From: Bacteroidales bacterium
Lineage (GTDB): Bacteria; Bacteroidota; Bacteroidia; Bacteroidales; F082
NCBI GenBank assembly: GCA_016936505.1
Contig: JAFGXS010000052.1
Location: forward strand, 124,001 to 188,000
DNA length: 64,000 bases
Reading direction: 5' to 3'
How positions within the stretch are numbered: position 1 is the first letter of the stretch; the number at the start of each line of letters is the position of its first letter. The position numbers and the translations under genes are program-made. This document shows positions 36,301 through 43,809 of this stretch, in pieces. A model generated the notes under the pieces. The model saw nothing but the letters and a program-made list of their open reading frames with translations, searched no databases and was not told the origin of the DNA.

Positions 36301-36544
36301 TTTAGATGGAAAAGACAATAAAATCTCTTTGACATTTGATGTTTTAAATATTGGTAATTTGATTAATCACAAATGGGGTACTTCTTATTCATCAGCTTAC
36401 AATGAACAAATTCTTAAAGTAACTGCTCTGAATAATGTTAATGGTAATATGATTCCTACTTACTCATTCCAGGGTAACTCAGTCAGCAAAAGTGATATCT
36501 TTAGCCGCTGGCATGCACAAATTGGTTTAAGATTTACTTTCTAA
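33368..36544 (+). CDS. Oar-like TonB-dependent outer-membrane protein
   Basis: A 1058-residue receptor of the Oar (OmpA-related adhesion/TonB) type: signal peptide (1-22), carboxypeptidase-regulatory domain (about 25-115, LTGVVTDAKGATLPGATI), plug (about 120-245, with NRYNSFQIDGMVSND and GGINAITKSGTN) and a Tyr- and Asn-rich beta-barrel ending in LRFTF. Oar proteins in this phylum move peptides or proteins, or act at the surface; the ligand cannot be named here. Codon use looks like that of a highly expressed gene (frequent GGT, GTT, AAC), in contrast to the flavin-regulated receptor. It is a single gene with a strong terminator and no SusD neighbour. Confidence 0.88.
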   Translation: MKKYYSLIAMSIMMLWSIMAFGQGSTTAALTGVVTDAKGATLPGATIQAIHQPSGTVYGAITNDKGRYSIQGMRVGGPYTIVISYVGFTTVKYNDVQLPLGETSVYNAVLKEATSQLNEVVVSANVGVKNSAGGAATNFKASQIADAPTVDRNIYDVAKLSPMVQITKLGGISIAGSNNRYNSFQIDGMVSNDVFGLAGSGTNGGQTGANPISLDAIQQIQVLISPFDVRQGGFTGGGINAITKSGTNQFHGSIYTYYTDQSMYGKWSQVSESVSKLEKESTKTLGFSVGGPIIKDKLFFFVNAEQKTNSYPSDYYAGYRTGYISTDEAQVILNRYSSITGFSDSYARRNLDTKGLSVLSRIDWNINKKNKFSLRYQLNDSYKDVYGASSYTYYFDNSGYKMRNKTNSIVAELNSTISNSVYNEARVGLTMVRDNRDVAYLAPNVYIKNLGGSFDSNTNLWSQGSVSSYIGTENYSGANALNQDIYVIEDNLSWYKGNHTFTVGTHNEIYKMYNLFIPSSTGSYYYNSLNDFLNDNAYMFTYQYSDYNLTGTYRWGATVKAGQFGFYAQDKWSVNENFDLTYGIRFDIPTFFNKPTANPEFNQSTYATNYNVQVGEVPSTKVMVSPRIGFRLYTDDSHKTLIRGGTGIFTGREPFVWLSNVWSNTGVEMKGTTITSNVPSFATYGDDPVAAMNSAAGSASKPTINTVSKNFKYPQVFRTNLALEQQLSNGWKVTLEGLFSKTMNNVWWENLALTDNGQKVYAVSADVPNSGTIYWSRDAGSYYAIVNLQNTNKGYTYNLSAQIEKTFKFGLDVMASYTFGHAYSVNDGTSSIAYSNWKYNYAVNPNDPNALSYSMFDVPNRILAVVTYTSPKYWGSKFSTVASLVYNGFNGQRYSLTMNESRDFNNDGQYGNSLLYIPTTGELAQMSFATEADRTNFGSWIASDKYAKDHRGQYAVRNSNMAPWENHVDLHFAEDFYYLDGKDNKISLTFDVLNIGNLINHKWGTSYSSAYNEQILKVTALNNVNGNMIPTYSFQGNSVSKSDIFSRWHAQIGLRFTF

Positions 36545-36562
36545 TCAATCGATCTTATTCTT

Positions 36563-36600
36563 AAAAAAAGAGTGGTTTTTAAAAAACCACTCTTTTTTTT
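36563..36600 (+). terminator. Terminator of the Oar-like gene
   Basis: AAAGAGTGGTTTTT pairs with AAAAACCACTCTTT, followed by a run of T residues. Confidence 0.88.
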
Positions 36601-36624
36601 AACGTATATTTTTGAAATTACAGG

Positions 36625-36632
36625 TAACTTTG
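36625..36632 (+). promoter_or_regulatory. Candidate -7 element for the phosphodiesterase gene
   Basis: TAACTTTG matches TAnnTTTG 48 bases before the ATG. A run of 12 A residues (36658-36669) lies in the resulting leader. Confidence 0.4.
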
Positions 36633-36679
36633 AATTCTGATTTGTGACCACTTTCATAAAAAAAAAAAATTCATTTCAC

Positions 36680-37891
36680 ATGAAAAAAATCCTCATAGTA
36701 TTATTAGCTATTTCCTTCATTATTTCGGGATGTAATTACACTCAGAAAAAAGCAAATAAAAAACCCTATTTAGTAGTATTGTCATTAGATGGTTTCCGGT
36801 GGAATTATCCACAGATGTATAACACTCCTGTTCTTGACTCACTGAAAAAAGCCGGTGTTTTTGCAGAAATGATTCCCTCCTTCCCCAGCAAAACCTTTCC
36901 TAATCATTACACTCTTGCTACAGGTTTGTATCCCGATCACCATGGGATTGTTATGAACCAGTTTTATGATCCGCAACTGAAAGAGAATTACAGCATCAGC
37001 GACAGGAAAACGGTAAGAGACGGTAAATTTTATGGTGGTGAACCCATCTGGAATACAGCAACAAAACAAGGAGTAAAGAATGCAGTATTGTTTTGGGTAG
37101 GTTCTGAAGCAAATATTCAGGGCATGCACCCTGAAAAATGGTATCCTTACAATCAAAAACTGCCTTTCACTTCACGAATTGACACCTTGGTTCAGTGGTT
37201 ATCTTTACCAGTTGACCAGCGCCCGCATCTCATCATGTGGTATTATCCTGAACCCGATGGCACGGGACATCATTTCGGACCGCGTTCTGAACAAGCCAGG
37301 CAAATGGTGGAACAACTCGACAACTGGTTGGGTCAATTCTTTACTGCAATGAGAAAGCTTCCTGAATTTAATCAGCTAAACTTTATCATCACTTCCGATC
37401 ACGGCATGCAAACACTGTCTCCCGAAAGAAACATAATCCTTGATAAATTCATAGATACCGCTGATCTGATCCGATATTCAGGAGGAAATCCTGTGTACAA
37501 CATTGGAGTAAAACCCGGCAAACTGGAAGCTGTTTATAAAGCCTTAAAAAGGGTTCCACACCTGCAGGTATGGAAACATGATAGTTTGCCTGAAAGACTC
37601 CATTACGGACACAATCCGAGAACTCTGGATTTAACCCTTGCAGCCGATCCAGGCTGGAGCCTTTACTGGTCGTGGAAAGTAGGAACAGAAAACGGAACAC
37701 ATGGCTATGACAATTCAGACAGAAAAATGCACGCTATTTTTTATGCCGCCGGTCCTGCTTTCAAAAAAGATTTCAATGCAGCTACTTTCCCCAATGTGGA
37801 TGTTTATCCGTTGATGTGCAAAATACTGGGGCTAAAACCGGCTCCCAACGATGGAAATCTGTCAGGAGTTGAAGACCTGTTGAAAAAATAA
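36680..37891 (+). CDS. Nucleotide pyrophosphatase/phosphodiesterase (ENPP-like) lipoprotein
   Basis: A 403-residue alkaline-phosphatase-superfamily enzyme. The lipobox ends at Cys18 (IISGC), so it is anchored in the envelope. Catalytic Thr72 lies in SKTFPNHYTLATG. Metal ligands are Asp37 (SLDGF), the aspartate and histidines of PDGTGHHFGP, the SDHGM pair near 249 and the late HGYDN histidine. This is the ENPP pattern, so it should cleave phosphodiester or pyrophosphate bonds of nucleotides or related molecules outside the cytoplasm. A GTG at 36644 would give a non-signal N-terminus and is rejected. Confidence 0.9.
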   Translation: MKKILIVLLAISFIISGCNYTQKKANKKPYLVVLSLDGFRWNYPQMYNTPVLDSLKKAGVFAEMIPSFPSKTFPNHYTLATGLYPDHHGIVMNQFYDPQLKENYSISDRKTVRDGKFYGGEPIWNTATKQGVKNAVLFWVGSEANIQGMHPEKWYPYNQKLPFTSRIDTLVQWLSLPVDQRPHLIMWYYPEPDGTGHHFGPRSEQARQMVEQLDNWLGQFFTAMRKLPEFNQLNFIITSDHGMQTLSPERNIILDKFIDTADLIRYSGGNPVYNIGVKPGKLEAVYKALKRVPHLQVWKHDSLPERLHYGHNPRTLDLTLAADPGWSLYWSWKVGTENGTHGYDNSDRKMHAIFYAAGPAFKKDFNAATFPNVDVYPLMCKILGLKPAPNDGNLSGVEDLLKK

Positions 37892-38053
37892 AACTCATCC
37901 CGGTTCCATTCCTGTGATATTGAGAGGTACGCCATACTTTTCGTTAGTCGCAGGAATGAAACTTTTATTTTTTTGATGATCCGTCAGCATTGGGTAATAA
38001 TATGTCTCATTCATTTTTACTACCAGAAAAAAACAAATCAGGCTTATCTCAAA

Positions 38054-38220
38054 GTTGCAAAGTGCCGAAAAAAACATTTTCAGCTCTTCGCAAGACTGCA
38101 AAACACCGAAAAAAAACAATTTCACCCTTTCGCAAGGTTGCAAAACGCTGAAAAAAACCGTTTTCACCCTTTTGCAAAGCTGCGGAAGGCCGAAAACAAA
38201 TATTTTTACTCATTGCAGGG
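38054..38220. repeat. 42-base tandem repeat, about four diverged copies
   Basis: Units begin at 38065, 38106, 38148 and 38190 (spacing 41, 42 and 42 bases), with a partial unit before the first. Each has the pattern (C)CGAAAAAAA - TTTTCA - CTTTCGCAAG - TTGCAAAA. On the minus strand the units translate to repeated Phe-Phe-x-Val-Leu-Gln-type 14-residue blocks in open frames without a credible start. The array lies in the 466-base gap (37892-38357) between the phosphodiesterase and the ThrRS-like editing gene; the flanks (37892-38053 and 38221-38357) contain no gene I can support. The copies abut, with no unique spacers, so it is not a CRISPR array. Confidence 0.8.
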
Positions 38221-38357
38221 CTTACCATATCTTTCAATACTATTATGTTTTGTAAACTTATGCCAGCATTTCCCTGCAATTTTTAATTCTCTATCTTTGT
38301 CCCTGATGTATAATTCACAGGAATGAAACAATCATGAATGTGCAGAAATTTTAACAG

Positions 38358-38768
38358 ATGAAATTATTGATGATCTACTGCGAACAGTTTCGCTATAATC
38401 CCGTTAGTAAAACACTTGAAGACTTTCCTGAAATTACTGAAGGCGGGAGCTTTAATCGTGCTTTGGTTGCGTTCATACAAACCGAAGAAGCCGATATGGA
38501 TGATGAGAAAAATATTGAAACCAAAATGGTGAAAAACCTGAAATGGGCCGCTAAAAAAAACAACACACAAAAAGTTGTTTTGCATTCCTTCGCTCATTTA
38601 TCGGAGAGCAAAGCCGATCCTCACTTTACAAAGCACCTTTTTGATTTAGTTGAGAACCGAATGAATAATGCTGATTACAATTGTGAGCAAACTCCTTTTG
38701 GCTATTTTCTTGACATTGATGTTAAGGCACCGGGCATATCACAAGCCAGAATATTCAAGAGTATATAA
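38358..38768 (+). CDS. Free-standing archaeal-type threonyl-tRNA synthetase editing domain
   Basis: A 136-residue protein whose whole length matches the editing domain found at the N-terminus of archaeal ThrRS (the DTD-like fold, PF08915). Signatures are KVVLHSFAHLS (72-82), with the histidines of the substrate pocket, and TPFGYFLDIDVKAPG (about 116-130). The archaeal domain hydrolyses serine wrongly attached to tRNA-Thr. There is no catalytic synthetase domain here, so it would act in trans as a deacylase. It sits alone, convergent with the next gene, which ends two bases after it. Confidence 0.82.
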   Translation: MKLLMIYCEQFRYNPVSKTLEDFPEITEGGSFNRALVAFIQTEEADMDDEKNIETKMVKNLKWAAKKNNTQKVVLHSFAHLSESKADPHFTKHLFDLVENRMNNADYNCEQTPFGYFLDIDVKAPGISQARIFKSI

Positions 38769-38770
38769 AA

Positions 38771-40180
38771 TCAGTCTTTAAACAGATTTTTTTCCTTAAT
38801 CATCCGTGCTATCTTCATAGGAACATATTTTTCCCAATCTGAATTTTCTTCTTTAATCATCTGCGAAACCTCGCGCGATTTGATGTGAAGAAGATGCGAC
38901 ATGGAGCTTTCTATATCAAGAATATAATGATTCTCAAGAAGAAAATCGTACAATAATTTGTATTTCGGGTCAATTTTCAGATTCTTTGAGGTAGTGAGTT
39001 CTTTTTTCTTACCCGAATCACGCAAAGTAGGATAAATGTAAAGTTTCATATTTGCCGGAAACATCAGGCCAATAGATTCGAGCAATCCGCCTTTAAGTTC
39101 CTGATAATATTTTTCACAGAACACTTTTTCAAGAGTGGGAACCCCCATTACAATGCGAAGCTTTTTCAATTTAAATAACTTGAAGAAATCAACCAACCTG
39201 TAGTATTCACGAATGTCGGAAACCATCACATTCTGACCAATACTGTTGAGCATATTCACCCTTTCAAGAAAATCATTTTCATCAAAATCCTCGCCTTTTG
39301 AAGAAAGATTATTCAACGTGAGCTCACAAAACGACAGAGTATTCCCTTCTTCATAATCTTCATCTTTTTTGAATAACTCAATGCTTTTATTCAAAATGTC
39401 CTTGGCGATATAAGTAATAGGACGAAAGGTTCCGCGAAAAGCCAAAACGTTCTTTTTGTACAACATTTCTGAAGGCTGCTGAACATTACCATTTTTATCA
39501 AACATTACAGCATGCGACATTCCGGATTTAACCAACTGAACTGCAAGCAAACGGTTATCAACATAGTCAAGGTCGGGGCCTTCCATCCGAATAGCATTTA
39601 CACGAAACCGGTCCAAAGTCAGGTTATCGGCCAGCGACTCCAGAAATTGCCTTGGATATTGGTGATATCGAATACAGGCATACAATAAGTTAACCCCAAG
39701 AATTCCTAAGGTAGTTTGCTGAAGCAAACCATCCTGCTCCTGAAGTTTAACATGCAAAACCACGGTATTAGCAGGGCCTCCGGGAGTAAGCTGAAAACGA
39801 ACCCCCATCCATCCATGACTATAGTTGTCTTTATTGTAATTGAGTACTTCAACCGTGTCAGCAAAAGTAAACAAACAGGAATCTGATTTACGCTCGGGTA
39901 AAAGTTCTTCCAGTTGATTGTACTCATACGTGAGCATCTTTGTTAACCTGTCCTCAGAAACATAACGACCTACCTTGCGTTTGTTGTAATGAGCATCACT
40001 AAAGCTTTTATCATAAGCCGAAATCGACTTGGCAATGGTTCCAGAAGCCCCACCTGCCAGAAAAAAATGACGTGCCACTTCCTGACCACCTCCGATTTCG
40101 GCAAATGTGCCATAAAAATTAGTATCAATATTGATTTGTAATGCCTTGCGACCTGTGGGTAAGATTTCCTTAAAGCTCAT
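38771..40180 (-). CDS. Conserved protein of unknown function
   Basis: A 469-residue, apparently cytoplasmic protein without a signal peptide or membrane helices. The N-terminal half has a distinctive conserved-looking segment (GRKALQINIDTNFYGTFAEIGGGQEVARHFF, about 10-40, then GGASGTIAKSISAYD). Later come NHY-rich loops and a final basic helix. I recall similar proteins being widespread in Bacteroidota and some other phyla, with conflicting automatic names and no proven function, so I give none. A candidate promoter is at 40211. It is the second gene after uvrB on the minus strand, with a 53-base gap. Confidence 0.7.
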   Translation of the reverse strand: MSFKEILPTGRKALQINIDTNFYGTFAEIGGGQEVARHFFLAGGASGTIAKSISAYDKSFSDAHYNKRKVGRYVSEDRLTKMLTYEYNQLEELLPERKSDSCLFTFADTVEVLNYNKDNYSHGWMGVRFQLTPGGPANTVVLHVKLQEQDGLLQQTTLGILGVNLLYACIRYHQYPRQFLESLADNLTLDRFRVNAIRMEGPDLDYVDNRLLAVQLVKSGMSHAVMFDKNGNVQQPSEMLYKKNVLAFRGTFRPITYIAKDILNKSIELFKKDEDYEEGNTLSFCELTLNNLSSKGEDFDENDFLERVNMLNSIGQNVMVSDIREYYRLVDFFKLFKLKKLRIVMGVPTLEKVFCEKYYQELKGGLLESIGLMFPANMKLYIYPTLRDSGKKKELTTSKNLKIDPKYKLLYDFLLENHYILDIESSMSHLLHIKSREVSQMIKEENSDWEKYVPMKIARMIKEKNLFKD

Positions 40181-40210
40181 TGTACAGATTTACAACGTTT
40201 AACAACGGTG

Positions 40211-40218
40211 CAAAAATA
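40211..40218 (-). promoter_or_regulatory. Candidate -7 element for the conserved unknown gene
   Basis: The minus strand reads TATTTTTG, a TAnnTTTG match, in the 53-base gap after uvrB. Confidence 0.4.
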
Positions 40219-40233
40219 CACTTTTAAGCCACA

Positions 40234-42261
40234 TCATTTCTTTTTTTCCAATAATTCCTCAAGGACCTTAATTTCATCACGTAAGCGTGCTGCTTCAATA
40301 AAATCAAGCTGTTTGGCAGCTTCCTGCATTTCCTTTTTGGTATTGTCAATGGCTTTTCTTATGGCCTCGGCACTCATATATTTAACAACCGGATCGGCAG
40401 CTATGCTGGGCTTTTCATTTTCAACGTAGGCTTTCTTTTCCTCTTCTCTTCCGGTATCAGCCACTACAGTTTGCCCCAGAATAGAATCCATTGATTTAAC
40501 AATTTGCTTAGGTGTAATGCCATGCTTCTCATTATATGCCAATTGTTTTTCACGCTTGCGATTAGTCTCATCAATGGTGCGCTGCATGGAGTCTGTGATC
40601 TTATCGGCATAAAAAATAACTTTGCTATCCACATTTCTGGCTGCACGTCCTGCTGTTTGTGTTAATGATCTTTCTGAGCGCAAAAAGCCCTCTTTATCGG
40701 CATCTAAAATAGCTACCAATGAAACTTCAGGCAGATCAAGACCTTCACGCAACAGGTTCACACCAATCAAAACATCGATATTACCTAAACGCAGCTCACG
40801 CATAATTTCAATGCGTTCAAGAGTATCTACATCGGAATGAATATACCTCGATTTTATGTTGAGATTCAACAGGTATTTGGTTAATTCTTCGGCCATTCGC
40901 TTGGTGAGTGTTGTAACCAAAACCCGCGTACCTTTTTTTACCGTCTGATCAATTTCATCCAGCAAATCATCTATCTGGTTCAAACTGGGCCTAATTTCAA
41001 TTACAGGTTCTAACAAACCTGTAGGACGAATGAGCTGCTCCACCACTATTCCTCCAGAACGTTGCAATTCATAATCAGCCGGTGTTGCGCTCACAAAAAT
41101 CATCTGGCGTGAAAGCTGTTCAAACTCATCAAATTTTAACGGACGGTTATCCATGGCTGCCGGAAGCCTGAATCCGTATTCCACAAGATTTTGCTTTCTT
41201 GACCTGTCGCCGCCATACATAGCCCTTATTTGCGGCATCGTAACATGACTTTCGTCAATAACTGTAATATAATTATCAGGAAAATAGTCCAGCAAACAGA
41301 AAGGACGTGAACCCGATTTTCGTCCGTCAAAATAACGCGAATAATTTTCAATACCAGAACAATAGCCCAGTTCACGCATCATTTCTACATCATAAGTAAC
41401 CCTTTCTTCAAGACGTTTGGCTTCCAGATGTTTTCCAATTTCATGAAAATAATCCACCTGCTTTTTCATATCCATCTGAATATCCATTAACGAGGTCTTC
41501 ATTTTTTCCTGAGAGGTAACAAAAATATTGGCCGGATTAATGACTATTTCCTTTAACCCCTCAATTCTTTGTCCCGAAACGGGATCAATAGTTTCCAGAG
41601 ATTCAATTTCATTACCCCAGAAAATGATACGAAAGGCTCTTTCCGCATAAACAGGAAACACATCGATGGTATCTCCTTTCACTCTGAAATTGCCTCTTCC
41701 CAGCGCTACTTCGTTCCGGGAGTATAAAGCATTTACCAAACGATGCAACAAATTATTTCTGGTGATCACTTCTCCAACTCTAAGGTTCACTACATTGCTT
41801 GTAAAATCATCAGGATTGCCAATACCATAAATACATGAAACTGAAGAAACAACAATTACGTCTTTTCTGCCCGAAAGCAAAGCAGAAGTCGCAGAAAGCC
41901 TTAATTTCTCAATTTCCTCATTAATCGACAGATCTTTTTCAATATAAGTATTGGTTACAGGAATGTAAGCTTCAGGCTGATAGTAATCGTAATACGAAAC
42001 AAAATACTCAATGGCATTCTCAGGAAAAAACTGTTTAAACTCACCATACAATTGAGCAGCCAGCGTTTTATTATGACTCAGAATTAAAGCCGGCCTGTCA
42101 ACCTGAGCCAAGACATTTGCTATGGTGAAAGTTTTACCGGAGCCGGTAACACCAAGTAAAACCTGAGCATCATCTCCCCTATTTAAACCATCGACAAGTT
42201 GGCTGATTGCCTGAGGCTGATCTCCTGTTGGTTGATAATCTGATACCAGTTTAAACGACAT
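40234..42261 (-). CDS. uvrB: Excinuclease ABC subunit B
   Basis: Damage-verification helicase-like subunit of nucleotide excision repair. Walker A is GVTGSGKT (37-44), the beta-hairpin that inserts into DNA is the YYDYYQPEAYIP region, the DEAD-like box is IDESHVT, and helicase motif VI is QTAGRAARN. The C-terminal UVR domain that binds UvrA/UvrC is at about 635-670 (AAKQLDFIEAARLRDEI). 675 residues is normal. The start is ATG 42261; a TTG at 42282 is possible but adds a non-family stretch. No other uvr gene lies alongside, apart from the GIY-YIG protein at 49.7 kb. Confidence 0.96.
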   Translation of the reverse strand: MSFKLVSDYQPTGDQPQAISQLVDGLNRGDDAQVLLGVTGSGKTFTIANVLAQVDRPALILSHNKTLAAQLYGEFKQFFPENAIEYFVSYYDYYQPEAYIPVTNTYIEKDLSINEEIEKLRLSATSALLSGRKDVIVVSSVSCIYGIGNPDDFTSNVVNLRVGEVITRNNLLHRLVNALYSRNEVALGRGNFRVKGDTIDVFPVYAERAFRIIFWGNEIESLETIDPVSGQRIEGLKEIVINPANIFVTSQEKMKTSLMDIQMDMKKQVDYFHEIGKHLEAKRLEERVTYDVEMMRELGYCSGIENYSRYFDGRKSGSRPFCLLDYFPDNYITVIDESHVTMPQIRAMYGGDRSRKQNLVEYGFRLPAAMDNRPLKFDEFEQLSRQMIFVSATPADYELQRSGGIVVEQLIRPTGLLEPVIEIRPSLNQIDDLLDEIDQTVKKGTRVLVTTLTKRMAEELTKYLLNLNIKSRYIHSDVDTLERIEIMRELRLGNIDVLIGVNLLREGLDLPEVSLVAILDADKEGFLRSERSLTQTAGRAARNVDSKVIFYADKITDSMQRTIDETNRKREKQLAYNEKHGITPKQIVKSMDSILGQTVVADTGREEEKKAYVENEKPSIAADPVVKYMSAEAIRKAIDNTKKEMQEAAKQLDFIEAARLRDEIKVLEELLEKKK

Positions 42262-42274
42262 TTCAGGTTTGTTT

Positions 42275-42304
42275 ATAAGCAAATAAGGCCCTTTTGCAAG
42301 GGCC
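42275..42304 (-). terminator. Terminator ahead of uvrB
   Basis: GGCCCTT and AAGGGCC form a seven-pair stem with a four-base loop; the minus strand continues with a T-rich stretch. It ends the 150-residue hypothetical gene before uvrB begins. Confidence 0.6.
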
Positions 42305-42334
42305 TGTAAAATTATTCAGAATAACAGTATTATT

Positions 42335-42787
42335 CTATAAAACTGCTACATTACCGTCACTATCAACGATAACGTCCCAATTCACAAAGGCAACCTTACC
42401 GTCACGGATATAAAAGTCAATCATCTGCTCTTCAAACGACAAACGGGTTTCTCCATCCTCCTGTTCTTCATCAAATTCCTCTGCGCCGTTTGCTTTCATT
42501 AAAGCTATTGCCTCTTTTTGAGGCATACCAATAATCTTTTTACCGTAAAGTGTAGCATCAGGATGATCTGTCTCCATCCCGGCAACAACCTGACGTGTAT
42601 GTCCTTCGAAAAATATAGATACACCTTTTTCCCAATAATAAAGCAATACGGCATTCATTTCTTCTTCACTCTCAAAGTTATCAACTTCTTCAGGTTCGCC
42701 CAAATCAGAAACAACTTTTTCCATATCCATTCCGAAAGCGAGATCCCCCAATCCCTTCTGGGGAATAATTTCATAAGAACTAATCAT
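42335..42787 (-). CDS. Hypothetical acidic protein
   Basis: I do not recognise this 150-residue, strongly acidic protein. It has no signal peptide, membrane segment or catalytic motif. Its pattern of two similar segments (FGMDMEKVVSDLGEPEEV and IGMPQKEAIALMKANGAEEF), each preceded by a strand, suggests a small duplicated alpha/beta fold of the type seen in SmpA-like or immunity-type proteins, but this is weak. It is preceded by the SDR gene on the same strand (42 bases) and followed by a terminator. Confidence 0.6.
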   Translation of the reverse strand: MISSYEIIPQKGLGDLAFGMDMEKVVSDLGEPEEVDNFESEEEMNAVLLYYWEKGVSIFFEGHTRQVVAGMETDHPDATLYGKKIIGMPQKEAIALMKANGAEEFDEEQEDGETRLSFEEQMIDFYIRDGKVAFVNWDVIVDSDGNVAVL

Positions 42788-42829
42788 TTTCTTTTTTTCT
42801 TTATATATAATTTTTAAATGTAGTATTTT

Positions 42830-43636
42830 CTATTTAAATGGTGAACCTGGTTCTTTAGCCATTTTCTCGTATATCTTTTTTTCAAGAAAATAGGGCATGA
42901 ACTTACTCAGCAGGTTCGTTAATTTTCCTTCTGCGGTCAGAACCAATTTCTTCTTCTTTTTCTGAACCGCTTTGTAAACATGTTTTGCAACCTCTTCGGC
43001 CGACATAATTTTACCTTCATTTAATGGTGATTCACCTTGTTGTGAGCCATCAGCAACCAAAGCAGTATTACGAATATTTGAAGCAGTAAAACCAGGATAT
43101 ACCATTAAAACATTCAATCCAGTTTTTAAATTTTCTGTTCGTAAACTCTCCATAAATCCCTGTAAAGCAAACTTTGAAGCCGAATATCCAGTACGTCCGG
43201 GTAAACCTTTAATTCCGGCAATGGAAGACACTGTAACAACAGTACCTTTTGCTTCCAACAAAGCCGGAAGAGCAGCCTTAGTACAATAAACCGTACCCCA
43301 GAAATTTACATCCATTAATCTTTTAATAACATCAACAGAGGCATCACGAAACAATGCACGCATGGAAATTCCGGCATTATTTATCAACACATCAATACAT
43401 CCGTATTTTTCAAGAGCATAAGATATAAGAGCTTCACTATCTTTTTCTATTGTAACATCTGTTACTTTATAAACTGAGGTACCTCCTGATTCTTCAATCT
43501 CACGACTTAATAAAATCAATTCATCTTCGCGTCGTGCTCCCAGCACCATTAAATCTCCATGTGCTGCAAATTCCAACGCCAAAGCCCTTCCTATCCCTGA
43601 ACTCGCACCCGTAATAACTACTACTCTTTTATCCAT
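42830..43636 (-). CDS. Short-chain dehydrogenase/reductase
   Basis: A 268-residue SDR with the cofactor motif GASSGIG (10-16), the NAGIS motif and the catalytic Ser and Tyr-x3-Lys (YSASK) in SSIAGIKGLPG...GYSASKFALQ. It oxidises or reduces an alcohol or carbonyl group using a nicotinamide cofactor; the absence of an acid after the second strand suggests NADP(H), but this is not firm. The substrate is unknown. Its promoter is almost completely covered by a TGATACA-N10-TGTATCA dyad, so expression is likely controlled by a dimeric repressor. Confidence 0.88.
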   Translation of the reverse strand: MDKRVVVITGASSGIGRALALEFAAHGDLMVLGARREDELILLSREIEESGGTSVYKVTDVTIEKDSEALISYALEKYGCIDVLINNAGISMRALFRDASVDVIKRLMDVNFWGTVYCTKAALPALLEAKGTVVTVSSIAGIKGLPGRTGYSASKFALQGFMESLRTENLKTGLNVLMVYPGFTASNIRNTALVADGSQQGESPLNEGKIMSAEEVAKHVYKAVQKKKKKLVLTAEGKLTNLLSKFMPYFLEKKIYEKMAKEPGSPFK

Positions 43637-43657
43637 GAATTACTTTGAACATTTTTA

Positions 43658-43686
43658 CAATGATACAAAAAAATATATGTATCAAA
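43658..43686 (-). promoter_or_regulatory. SDR promoter embedded in a perfect 7-base dyad
   Basis: On the minus strand TTTG (43686-43683), a 17-base spacer and TATCATTG (43665-43658, one mismatch from TAnnTTTG) form a promoter. TGATACA (43661-43667) and TGTATCA (43678-43684) form an inverted repeat that occupies the space between the two elements. The regulator is unknown. Confidence 0.55.
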
Positions 43687-43772
43687 AGTGAATTTTAAGT
43701 TTTTTTGACAGATTATCTGTTTTCAAAAAATCACGAAATAAACCAATGGTTATCTGAAAAATAAAAACAAAA

Positions 43773-43803
43773 AGCCGGATCACATTTTAAACAGGATCCG
43801 GCT
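43773..43803 (-). terminator. Terminator of the C1 peptidase gene
   Basis: AGCCGGATC and GATCCGGCT form a perfect nine-pair stem; the minus strand then runs into a T-rich tract. Confidence 0.85.
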
Positions 43804-43809
43804 TATAAG

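Noticed and set aside
36658-36669. A12 run as a phase-variation tract for the phosphodiesterase gene
   Set aside because: It lies in the leader between the -7 element and the ATG, where length changes would not shift the frame; A runs of this size are common here.
38054-38220. Possible CRISPR array
   Set aside because: The units adjoin each other with no unique spacers, and no cas gene is present.
37895-38279. Minus-strand open frames across the tandem repeat (about 90 and 76 codons)
   Set aside because: They arise from the repeat period near a multiple of three, overlap each other, and have no credible start or promoter.
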